Source: Rhynchopus euleeides
Lineage: Eukaryota; Euglenozoa; Diplonemea; Diplonemida; Diplonemidae
NCBI GenBank assembly: GCA_963210315.1
Contig: OY723254.1
Coordinates: forward strand, 1,208,379 to 1,272,378
Length of the DNA stretch: 64,000 bases
Direction of reading: 5' to 3'
Shown here: piece by piece, positions 44,073 to 53,314 of the stretch
Layout of the letters: each line of letters starts with the position of its first letter
Numbering within the stretch: the stretch's first letter is position 1
Notes under the pieces: generated by a model
What the model saw: only the letters and a program-made list of their open reading frames with translations
Told to the model about the DNA's origin: nothing
Databases searched by the model: none
Made by a program: the position numbers and the translations under genes

Positions 44073-45689
44073 TCATGCCGCATCCTTTGCCACCCTGGTG
44101 GCCCGCAGGGTGGGTTCGAGGGTGGCTGTCAGCGCACCAAGCACCTGACCGCACTGCGCCGCCCCCGCCCCCGGGTTCCGCCCCGCCTCCGCCACACTCC
44201 CCCTGTCCCCCTCCGATAGCCTCCCGTGCAGGTCGCCCCCGGGCGACACGCGCCGCCGCAGCCGCCGCGCCGCCGCCTCCACCCCACACACCTCCGCCAC
44301 CGACACCCGCCGCCGGCCGCCGGCCGCCCCCACCCCACCCAGCCCCGCCACCACACCACCCCTCAGCGAGGCACCATGCACCGCAGCACCGAGCGCAACT
44401 GCCTCGTCAGGCGACACGCCCTGCCGGGCATCACGCCCGCCGAACAGCCTCCGCATCATGGTGTGCACCTTGGGGATGCGCGAGGCACCCCCTGTGATGA
44501 TCACCTCGTCGATATCGGTGGGGCGAAGCCCTGCCCCGCGCAGCACCTTGTGCGCTAGACGGAGCCCGTCGGACAGCACACCGCCTGCCAGACCCTCGAA
44601 GACAGGCCGTGTCAGCGCCGGGGATGCTCCGCCAAGCGGATGCAGCGCTGGGGCCACCACCTCCGGCACATCCACCTGGATGCGTGTGGTGGCGGCGCGC
44701 GCCAGGTCTCGCTTGGCAGCCTCACAGGCAAGGAGAAGGCGGGCGTTTGGAGAGGGCGGCGTCGCCGGGCTGCCCTGCAGGGCGTGCCGCATGAGGAGGC
44801 TGTCAAGCGCATCCCCCCCGAGGCTGGCGTTGCTTGCAGAGGCGAGCAGCTCCACCTCGGCGCTGGAGGTGGAGAGGGCGGATACGCTGAGCCCGGCACC
44901 CATGTCGTACACCAACACTTTCTTTGCAGCTGGGTGCGCGGGGTGGAGGCGGAGGCGAGCTTCCCCCTGGGCAGGCTGCGGGTGGGGTCCCAACCCATAG
45001 GCTGCAGCCACCGCGGCAGGCTCTGTGAGTAGGCGGAGGACTCTGACACCCGCGATGGAGCTGGCATCCCGCATCGCCTGGCGCTGGGCATGCGAGAAGT
45101 GAGGTGGGACTGCGATCACCGCATCGCGGACCTCGACCCCAAGGTAGTCTTCGGTGGCTTTCCGGAGATGGCGCAGGATGGCTGCCGCTGCGATTTCCGG
45201 CCGGAGAAATTTCCTCCCGCCGGCTTCGCCGGCGGGCACAGCAAGGAGTGCCTCCCCAGCGCTGCCTTTGGTAACCTCTGAGTGGCCCAGTTGGTATGCT
45301 GACTCCGCGAAGGGCTTCCCCATGATGCGTTTAACGGAGGTGATGGTTCCCGGATTCTCGTCTCTGCGGTGCTTCGCAGGCTCCCCAATAAGAAGCACGT
45401 CCGACCCGTTGAAGGCGACGACGGATGGGGTGGTGCGGAGGCCGAATGTGTTGGGGACGATGTCCACCCGGCCCCCGTGCCACACGGCGACGGCGGAGTA
45501 GGAGGCGCCGAAGTCGATGCCCATCACTGGGGGTCCGGTGGCGGGGCTGGAGGCGGAGGAGGGCAGGTGGGTGGTGCGACGTGTGCCCTCTGCGGACACG
45601 CATTGAAGAAGAATCGGGAGGAGTGGGGAGAACAGCAGGACAGTCGGGGCGGCCCGGTTGTGGCAGCTCCGTCGGGGAGGGGGGTGCAT
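44073..45689 (-). CDS. ER Hsp70 ATPase-domain protein, HSPA13/STCH-like
   Basis: A 538-residue intronless protein. Residues 1-34 carry a hydrophobic signal sequence (VLLFSPLLPILLQCVSA). The Hsp70 nucleotide-binding domain follows: phosphate-1 GIDFGASYSAVAVW near residue 57, KRIMGKPF, the connect motif LLTEPAAVAAAYGL, a phosphate-2 motif changed to VYDMGAGLSVSAL, and the adenosine motif VIITGGASRIPKVH. After LGAAVHGASL only about 100 Arg/Gly-rich residues remain. The beta-sandwich substrate-binding domain is absent. A secreted, ATPase-only Hsp70 is the layout of HSPA13 (STCH), a microsomal chaperone-like protein. There is no KDEL-type tail. The start ATG directly precedes the signal sequence. 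Confidence 0.87.
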   Translation of the reverse strand: MHPPPRRSCHNRAAPTVLLFSPLLPILLQCVSAEGTRRTTHLPSSASSPATGPPVMGIDFGASYSAVAVWHGGRVDIVPNTFGLRTTPSVVAFNGSDVLLIGEPAKHRRDENPGTITSVKRIMGKPFAESAYQLGHSEVTKGSAGEALLAVPAGEAGGRKFLRPEIAAAAILRHLRKATEDYLGVEVRDAVIAVPPHFSHAQRQAMRDASSIAGVRVLRLLTEPAAVAAAYGLGPHPQPAQGEARLRLHPAHPAAKKVLVYDMGAGLSVSALSTSSAEVELLASASNASLGGDALDSLLMRHALQGSPATPPSPNARLLLACEAAKRDLARAATTRIQVDVPEVVAPALHPLGGASPALTRPVFEGLAGGVLSDGLRLAHKVLRGAGLRPTDIDEVIITGGASRIPKVHTMMRRLFGGRDARQGVSPDEAVALGAAVHGASLRGGVVAGLGGVGAAGGRRRVSVAEVCGVEAAARRLRRRVSPGGDLHGRLSEGDRGSVAEAGRNPGAGAAQCGQVLGALTATLEPTLRATRVAKDAA

Positions 45690-46848
45690 CGTGTGGAGAG
45701 GGGGAGAGGGGAAGAAGACCTGGCGTAGGGTGGGAGGGGGTGGTGGGGGTGTTTTGAGTTAGCTGGTCCTATACGACATAGATATGAATTATGCAAGTCT
45801 GGGGTGGGGGGGTGGCGTGCAGTCCTTCACATGAGCCGGAGTACCGCACAGTGACACGCAGCCTTGCCTTCATTGGGATGCCCGGCGCCTGACCGTTTTC
45901 AGAGCGGAACATCAACACAAGAAGACAATGCAGCACAGCCCTCGTGCTGGTGGAGACGCAACAACAAAAAGCGAGGATTGGGGTGACACATAACACACGT
46001 TTCCCTTGCCTGCGGGGGCAAAAACTCTCCGCCTCTCCCAACGATATGGGTGGGCAATCTGTTTCGCGTTTCTGGAATACACAAGGCACCCCATCAACCC
46101 GTCAAGCAGCAGGGAAGCGTGCTGTAATGTGCGGAATGAAGTTGATGATGTGCGCAAAAACGCCTGTTGGGCGCAGGCGCACAGGGGGGGGGGGGGGAGG
46201 GAAACGGAGAGAGGGGAAGAGGGCGGAGCAACAGCACACAACGCGTCACAGCCCTCGTGGGAGACGCAACACGGTAGAAGCGAAGATCGGGAGAGCACAT
46301 AACACACGCTTCCCTCACCTGCGGGGGCAAAAACTCTTAGCCTCTCCCAACGATATGGGTGGGCAATCTGTTTGTTCGCGCTTGAATGTACAAGGCACCC
46401 GTCAAGCAGGGGAACGTGTTGTGATATGCGGAATGAAGTTGTTATTGGTGACGTGTGCAAGCGCCTCTTAGACGTCTGCACACACGGAGCCCACAATGCG
46501 GGGGGGTGCATGCCACCGATAGCTCTCTTGCCACTATATCCCGTGCAGAGACAGGACCAAGTGGTTGCTTGCATCTGGAAGCTCTGACACCCACACACAC
46601 AAGCGGCTGCTCGACACATTGTAGCGGATGAACAAAAAATATAATAGGGGGTGGTGGGGAAAGCTTCACTCCGGAGAGAACGTTACACCAAGAATATTAT
46701 GATAGTTGTCCGAAAAGACTCCCCTCGGTCAGTGCCGCAGGCGTGCGCCAAGACACTGTTCATTTCGGAGGACGTATGTAACATGCATGGGAAACGAATG
46801 CAGCCGAGTGAATCAAAATAGAGAAGGGGGGTGAAAACTGGGATCGGA
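45690..46848. repeat. Intergenic with ~310-bp direct duplication
   Basis: 45,938-46,140 and 46,249-46,470 are direct repeats sharing ACATAACACACG, GCGGGGGCAAAAACTC and CCCAACGATATGGGTGGGCA. Between them is a G run (46,187-46,197). No gene is seen. Confidence 0.65.
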
Positions 46849-48792
46849 TCATTTCTTCCCCGTGAGTGACGTGATCGAAGTCTCCTTCGCCACAAACCAC
46901 CCAGCCTGTCCTGTCGCAGCGGTGTTCGGGCAGGCCGCAGCATATGCACTCCCGCTGTTGAAGTCGTTGATCTCGTACTGCACCTTCGGGCCGCTTGGCC
47001 CGGAGTGCGCGTAGAGGTCTGCGTGGTGCAGGTCCCACACCTTCGCGGGTGTGAAGCCGCTCCACTGTGCGGGCTGCGGGTCCGTCGTCGTCCCCTCGGC
47101 GCGGTCGAAGAAGTTGTGGTAGCTCATCTCGTCGTTCAGCCCCGTCATGACACCGTCCACAGGCGCCCCTGCGTTGTACTGCACGTTGCTCGCCTCGTTG
47201 TCATACCCGTGGCACACCTGCCACATCGCCCACAGCCTGTCAATGTTTGCGTGGTGCAGGAAGAAGATCGGGTCCTCGGGGCTGTAGTCTGTGATCATGT
47301 AGCCCCCGATGCGTGCATGCACCTCCGAGTGCTCCGACCCCTCGACGAGGGTCCTGAACCCAGGTGTGCTGTCGTCGTACCCGTAGCCCGTCTGTGTCAG
47401 GAAGCCGTTGATCTGGCCCGCAATGTTGCGCGGGAGGTTGTCGTTTGCGAAGAAGCGGAACACACACTTGTTGTCGAACGGCCAGCTCCCCCTGCCCCCG
47501 TTCAGCGCACCGCTTGCCTCGTTCGAGTGCAGCCACTCCCCCTGGCGGAACGGGCCGTCCGACACGCAGCACCCGTTCGGGAACACCGCCGCCCCGGGGC
47601 CCTCGCACTTGTTCGCCTTCGTCCTCCCGTTGTACACACTTCCAAACCCAACAAACTCCCCGCTTGCAGGGTCTGTCGCACCATTCCACAGGGCCGGGTC
47701 CCACGCTGCCCCCGTCTCCGCCTCAATGGACCAGTCCCAGTATGGAAGTGTCACACACTCAAACTCGGCCCCCAGCGAGCGCAGGTCGTCCTCAAACTTC
47801 TGGATGAAGACCCTGTGCCACGGGAAGAACATCCCTGTGATGTGTGCCTGCAGGTACGACGACGGCTTCCCATGCATCGTCGGGTACTTGTCGTACCCGC
47901 CCTTTGCCGACTGCGTTGGCGACCCCCCGTTCGTCGTCTTCAGCAGACGCACAGCCTTGATGAAGAGCGCCCGCTCTGCGATGCTCAGCTGCCTCCACTC
48001 CTTCCGCACCCGCTTCCCATTGCACGCCGCCGGCGGCGTCGGAGGAGTCGGAGGAGTCGGGGTCGCGGCAGGTGTCGGAGTCGCCCCCGCAGGCGTTGGG
48101 GTCGCTGTGACCCCCCCGCCGCACACACAGCACGCAGTGCTCGCAGTGTGCCCGTCAGCCGGGTAGCTCGTGCCGTACTGGCCGCACCGCGTCGCCACAG
48201 CCCCGTACCACGCGCACGTGTAGGTGCTCCCGTCAGCGTCGTGCCACGGCCTCTCTGGGTTCCCGACCAACACATCTGCACACTCTGCCGGCGGTGCTGT
48301 CGCCGGTGGTGTCGGCGACGTCGGTGGCGTCGGCGGTGCTGCCGTCTCACATGTGTAGGTCACCGCAAACCCGTTCTTCGTCACCGAAAGGTCCGACTTG
48401 AACTGCAGAAGCGCCCCGTCCCCGCCGCTTGCCAGCACCGCCTCCGGAGGCACATCCGACCCTGAGTGGCGGAACCACGGGTTGGCTGTTGTGTCCACAG
48501 CCCCGCCGCTCCCCACGGGCCACGCAGTCACATGGTCGTACCCGCCTTCCGTGTCAAACGCAGTCCACGTCAGCTTCAGGGTTCCGGCACACTGCACAAA
48601 CCAGCATGGCGTCTGGTCGTTGGCGTACTGCCCCGGTCCCGCCGGGTAAGACACAGCCCCAGTGGCACCGGACACCGTTGTCTGTCCAGTCGGCCCGTCC
48701 GGGCACGTTGTGCTGGGATACGAAAACTGTGCCTCCGCAAAACTACAACACAGCGCTGCCGCCATGCTCGCAAGAGCTGTGCTGCGAACCAT
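46849..48792 (-). CDS. Secreted tyrosinase with CUB-like domain
   Basis: A 647-residue intronless protein. The signal peptide is MVRSTALASMAAALCCSFAEA. A CUB-like beta domain follows, about residues 28-150, with four Cys. Then come a Pro/Thr linker, a Cys-rich module near residues 170-225 (CADVLVG...CAWYGAVATRCG...ACCVCGGG), a second TPTP linker, and the tyrosinase domain from about residue 260. CuA is HGKPSSYLQAHITGMFFPWHR. CuB is HSEVHARIGGYMI and EDPIFFLHHANIDRLWAMWQ. All six copper-binding His candidates are present. Such enzymes oxidise phenols to quinones; secretion suggests attack on external phenolics or a wall or pigment role. An AG (GGAGAGCAAC/ATG) lies just upstream. The GC content is very high in the linkers. 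Confidence 0.92.
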   Translation of the reverse strand: MVRSTALASMAAALCCSFAEAQFSYPSTTCPDGPTGQTTVSGATGAVSYPAGPGQYANDQTPCWFVQCAGTLKLTWTAFDTEGGYDHVTAWPVGSGGAVDTTANPWFRHSGSDVPPEAVLASGGDGALLQFKSDLSVTKNGFAVTYTCETAAPPTPPTSPTPPATAPPAECADVLVGNPERPWHDADGSTYTCAWYGAVATRCGQYGTSYPADGHTASTACCVCGGGVTATPTPAGATPTPAATPTPPTPPTPPAACNGKRVRKEWRQLSIAERALFIKAVRLLKTTNGGSPTQSAKGGYDKYPTMHGKPSSYLQAHITGMFFPWHRVFIQKFEDDLRSLGAEFECVTLPYWDWSIEAETGAAWDPALWNGATDPASGEFVGFGSVYNGRTKANKCEGPGAAVFPNGCCVSDGPFRQGEWLHSNEASGALNGGRGSWPFDNKCVFRFFANDNLPRNIAGQINGFLTQTGYGYDDSTPGFRTLVEGSEHSEVHARIGGYMITDYSPEDPIFFLHHANIDRLWAMWQVCHGYDNEASNVQYNAGAPVDGVMTGLNDEMSYHNFFDRAEGTTTDPQPAQWSGFTPAKVWDLHHADLYAHSGPSGPKVQYEINDFNSGSAYAAACPNTAATGQAGWFVAKETSITSLTGKK

Positions 48793-49806
48793 GTTGCTCT
48801 CCTCCTTTTCCGGCAGAAGTACTACGTTCAAACCTGCATATGTGCGTGGGTGAACGAAGACAGCACAAAAGAGCGGCGTGTACACAGGCACGTTCCCGCA
48901 AGACTATATTGATGTGCAAAAGTGGATGGACGACAGTAGATGGGGGTGGGGGTGTTGCCGTCCAGCATCGTCCCTTTTTCGTTATGGCACCATCCAACCG
49001 CCCTCGGCTTTCCTGTTTGTTTGTGTTAAAACGCCAGCTGCGCAAAGCCCCCCCCACCCCCACCGACCCCACCCCGCCCGCCCATCCCCCAGACCCCATT
49101 ATGCGACTCTTGACAACCGGTTCCTGTTCGGTCCTTCCCATCCCACCACCCCTCGACATCACAACCGCCCTGGCACCCATGCAGCCGACTAGGGGTAGGA
49201 GCGCCACCCAAAAATATCCTGACATGGTGTGTTTTACATCTCAGGAGTCGCACAGGCACAACACGAGAGACCTTGAGACGAGTACTGTCTCTTGGGAAGA
49301 GTTCGCTTCGCTGAGGCACAGGTGTGAAAGCCTCCTTGCAAATCCAATGGATTGTTGAAGGGGCGGGAGTCAAACAAAAAGAATCCTGAATTTTGTGCGT
49401 GTCCATGAACGGCAGCGGGAGCGCCCTGCGCCATTGTCTCACGGCAGTGTGGTGTGTCGGAGTGGCCTGCTCACAACAGCTTTGCTGAGAAGGCTTATAT
49501 GAAGAAGAAGTGAAGGGAATAACCGAAAAGTGTAAAGCAGCCGGGTTATCAAGAACAAATTGGGCCACGCTCAGGAGGCATAGGATATTCGAGGCCTGTT
49601 TCGCGAGAGAAGAAGATCTGCGTGGTTATCAGTCCAGTCACCTGACCCACCCCGTTCTGGGTTGCTCGTGCAACTGTGCGTGTATGTGGACACACGTGCG
49701 CTGGGTATCATGAGCACATGGTATTAATCGAACAAAAGTCAAAGGTGGGAGTATCAGAGCAATGCCACCACAGGACATCATGCCCAGGAGGCAAGGGGTA
49801 AGGGGT
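48793..49806. other. Intergenic, no gene seen
   Basis: C-rich near 49,046-49,100 and otherwise mixed. No frame has coding character. Confidence 0.5.
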
Positions 49807-51599
49807 TTAGAAGTCTGGGTCATCCTCATCGTCGGCATAGACCAGCTCGTGGTTGCGGAGGCGCTCACGCAGCTTCGAGAGGTCGTCGTTTTTCTTCGAA
49901 ATCATCTTCTTGAAGTTTGCAAACTGCGGTGCATCGTTCAGCTTGGCAGCCAGTGCCTTCTTTGCCGCCTCATTGTCCGAACGAATCTTGCTCATCTGCT
50001 TCTGCAGCGCAGCGATCTGTCAGACAGGGGGATTGGATGAGAATACTCGGGAGCCTGAGCATCAAGAACGACTCTTCAAAAATTTCTCTGATGTCATTTC
50101 TTGTTCTTGACTCAGGTGATATTTTTGTCTTGCTTCCGCAGGCATGGACCTCTTGCAGTGTAAAATGAACAAATCACTGGTGGGGGCCTTCGCTCAGAAA
50201 TGCAGAGAAGTGAGGAATGGTGAACCGCCTCACAACACTGGCTGCAAAGTGACACAGTTTGACACACAGTGGCACAGAGCGAAGGCCCCCAGTATGTTCT
50301 GTTTTGATGCGCATACACATGCCAATGTGCATTCGCAACGTGCATGGAAAAGTCTTCATCGCTTTGTTCGTCGAGTTACATAATTATGCACACACCTCCT
50401 CGGGCTTCGCGTCACCGTACTTGTCCTTCATCTCGAGAATTTCGCCACGCACAGAAGACAGCTGTGCGCCGACGTCTGCCTTGGACTGCATCATCTGCTG
50501 GAACTGGTTGGTGATGCGTTCTACCTTTTCCTGCTGCCGGGCGTTCTCGCGCTCTGTGGGGACATGTGTGTGGGACAACAGGGGTAGCAGATAAGGCACA
50601 GGAGGTGGGAAGCTTGCAGTGCCGGGGATCAGGGCAAGTAAAAAATACGCGATCTGCCGACCTCTTGTCAGGTGAGATCCGTCAGATCAGTTCCCCTCAA
50701 ATTATACATCCAGTTTCTCCAGAGGGACACGAGCTTTGTGACTATATTTTTGGAGAGGGACTCAGTGCCTGCACGCATCCTGCTGCATCAAAGCACACAC
50801 ACGGCCGCCCCGCTGACTCTTTCGCTGTGACAAACAACCCTGTTGGGTGAACAAAGGCCAGATCTATGTCCACACATATATTTCTTCCATTTTTGACAGG
50901 TCTAAAGTATGCCACACACATCACACACTCGATCACTGCTGCCCATACCGACTTCCTTGATCTGCTCGTTGATCTTCGCATCACCTGACGTTGCCGACTC
51001 GAGGGACGCCAGCTTGTTAGCAGGCTTCAGAGGGTCACTTTTTTGAAGGAATGCCGGTGTTGAACCTGCTACGGAGCCAGGGATCTGCGGCGGGCGGGTG
51101 GTGTGGCACAGCAGACCAGCCCTTCGAGCTCGACGATTCGGCGAACAGCACCCACAACACGGCCCACCCCGGTTCCTGAAGAACCGACCTCCACCCACCC
51201 GCCCACACCCACCCACCAAACGTTGATAGCAGAAATCCAAATCTCCCACTATCGCAGCGCATGACATACTCGTGGCGGGTCAAGGGACAGGGATTTGGCA
51301 CTTGCACAGGAGAACAGCTGTGCGTAGAACTCCGTGCTCACGTTTGTCTGCGAGCGGAGCTCCTTTTGGATAGTGCTCTGCAGGGCGGTGAAGAATGAGG
51401 ACAGGAGCGTCTCAACATCCTGTTTGGAGTACATGCCGTCCCGCAGCATAGTCTTCTGGTACCGCCCCAGCTCGTGCTCCAGTTCCTTCGAATGTGTCGC
51501 CTTGCGCGTCTTGAAGACACCCAGCAGGCCCTCCACCAGCCCCTGCGACCCGCCGGACAGCCCGGCTATTTTTTTCGCAACTAGCTCATCGACCGACAT
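49807..51599 (-). CDS. LZTFL1: LZTFL1 (BBS17) homologue, four exons
   Basis: Exons 51599-51270, 51084-50949, 50553-50396 and 50016-49807 join in phase across GT-AG introns and give 277 residues. The N-terminal domain is helical (LEHELGRYQKTMLRDGMYSK, QDVETLLSSFF). A linker, TPAFLQKSDPLKPANKLASL, corresponds to the KPKLAPLN region of the family. Two coiled-coil stretches follow, then the diagnostic C-terminus FANFKKMISKKNDDLSKLRE before RLRNHE. LZTFL1 binds the BBSome and controls its entry into cilia, so the cell is flagellated. Length is close to the ~300 residues of animal LZTFL1. Intron 3 (50017-50395) carries a MITE and intron 2 is 395 bases. The ATG opens the first helical domain. Confidence 0.88.
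50182..50290. repeat. MITE, CCTTCGCTC family, copy in LZTFL1 intron
   Basis: The best-preserved copy: GGGGGCCTTCGCTCAG on the left and GAGCGAAGGCCCCC on the right, 109 bases. It lies wholly within intron 3. Confidence 0.8.
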
Positions 51600-52113
51600 T
51601 GCTTCGCGCGGGGAAAAGCGGCAGGGCCGGCAGCCACCCCCTCTCCTCCCGGTCCGCTACAACGCACCGCGCCCCGCCGCAAAGCAATGGAGTGCACTCA
51701 CCCCTTCTGCCAGTTGCCCCACAACACACACACCAAATCCCCCCCCCCCCTGCCTGTCCTGAGATTCAGAAGGACAAGCCCGTGTGTAGTGTATCGAGAC
51801 GCGCAGTGTGTGCGTCTCACTGTGGGTGGACTTCAGAGGTGAGGCGGGTTTTCGGGCAAAGTTTGGCGATGTTCACCCATAACGAGGAGAGGAGTGACAC
51901 CAAATACACTGTTTTTGGCACCGTGGCGGAGGCACCCTGTAATGAGTCTTGGGTTCGCGTGGAGTGGGGTGGGGGCGGGGTGTCAGGGGCTTTCCGTCTG
52001 ACAGCTCTACGCACGACACAAGCACCATTGGGCTTCGGGCCAGCAAGCCTGTCGCCCATGAATATTCCCCAGCAGTTGTTGCCTTTGGAGCAAACCGGAA
52101 ATCTGCGAATTGC
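51600..52113. other. Intergenic, no gene seen
   Basis: No coding frame of natural composition. Ends near an ATTGCATGC word that is repeated at 52,954. Confidence 0.45.
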
Positions 52114-52545
52114 ATTGCATGCCAGGCTGGTCGCTAACTTTCTGAATTCCGAGATCCCGTGGGATGATGGTCAGTCGTGGGGGGGGGGGGGGGGGGGTGG
52201 AAGTGGTGGCCATGCAGAAAATGTGGTTCGTACGCGATCGCGCGCCCACGATCCAGGCCTGTCGCTAACTTTTTCGATTTTAGAGATTAGGTGGGCGGAC
52301 GCTCCTGTTTTGGGGGAGGTCAGGGGTACATTGTGACTTAACTTTCCCGTCGGTGGACCACTAGGCACGGTGTGAGGCGCTGGGTTCCTTCCGCGGTTCC
52401 TCTCCCGCTCGCGCCATCCTCGGGTGCCGGAGGAAACCAAAAAATGGCTTTCGGTACCATGATTCGACGCTACCCCCTGATATGCCACGGCCGTCGAAGC
52501 GCAAGGGCTCGGTTACTATATACTAGCCGGGCACACGCTACATGG

Positions 52546-52612
52546 TCCACAGGGGGGTCTGGGGGGCAGAGCCCCCCAGCCGCCGGAGGCCACGGTCGTG
52601 GACATCTGTTCA
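52546..52612 (-). repeat. GC-rich palindromic repeat, copy 6
   Basis: Core slightly altered (GGGCAGAGCCC). Inside the 52.1-kb element. Confidence 0.8.
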
Positions 52613-52713
52613 TTGTGGCGACAGATTCTGTGTGAGTTGGCTGGGTCCTCCTGAGGCTACTGGAGTGGTTGGATTCCCTGACCTGATGGGAATCGAATGA
52701 CTTGAGTACGAGA

Positions 52714-52785
52714 CATACGCCACAGGGGGGTCTGGGGGGCGGAGCCCCCCAGCCGCCGGAGGCCACGGTAGTGAGCATCTGTTTC
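52714..52785 (-). repeat. GC-rich palindromic repeat, copy 7
   Basis: Intact core in the same orientation as copy 6, 168 bases on. The spacer resembles those between copies 8 to 10. Confidence 0.8.
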
Positions 52786-53314
52786 TGCAAAACCATACTC
52801 TTTGACCCTGGGAATGGTGGGTGAATGAGGTGGTAGTGTGTGTTTCATCCCATCATTCCACCATCGGTGGAATGATGGTGGAATGATGAAATATCTAGGG
52901 GGGGGACACCCAGAATGAGTGGAATGATGAATGATGGTTAGCGACCAGCCTGAATTGCATGCAAGGGGGTCAGGGGGGGGTGAAGCAGAAGAAATCACAA
53001 GGTAGATCTCCTTTCACTCGTTTGGCAGGGTTGGGGGGGGGGGGCTTGATTGTCAAGCGTGAATGGAACAGCAAATCTCCCAGCACCTTGCAATGATAGT
53101 CCTTTTTTGTAGTCACCACACCAGATATGCTGTACAGGTTCGGGGGGGGTTATTTTTCGTTCTGTTGAGAAGAGAAAGGCTCACCTCTAGCGAGGCTAGG
53201 GTGGGGCAATGATCCAGGCAAGCGCAATTCAGACGGACGGACCGCCGTCGGATGCCGGGGTGACTACCTGAGAACGACGCGATACCCCATCTCCGAGCCT
53301 CACGCTGGCTGCTA

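Larger units (their letters stand above)
52123..52953. mobile_element. Probable inverted-repeat element (~830 bp)
   Basis: Begins CAGGCTGGTCGCTAAC and ends GTTAGCGACCAGCCTG, a perfect 16-bp inverted repeat. The word ATTGCATGC is directly repeated at 52114-52122 and 52954-52962. The 9-bp spacing leaves one stray base on the right, so it may be a hAT with a slightly altered end or a MULE. Inside are two GC-rich palindromic repeats, a G run at 52,180-52,197, a second diverged copy of the left end near 52,256, and a hairpin around 52,846-52,872. Confidence 0.7.

Noticed and set aside
47005-48465. 486-codon plus-strand frame
   Set aside because: Shadow of the tyrosinase gene; Arg/Pro-rich with no domain.
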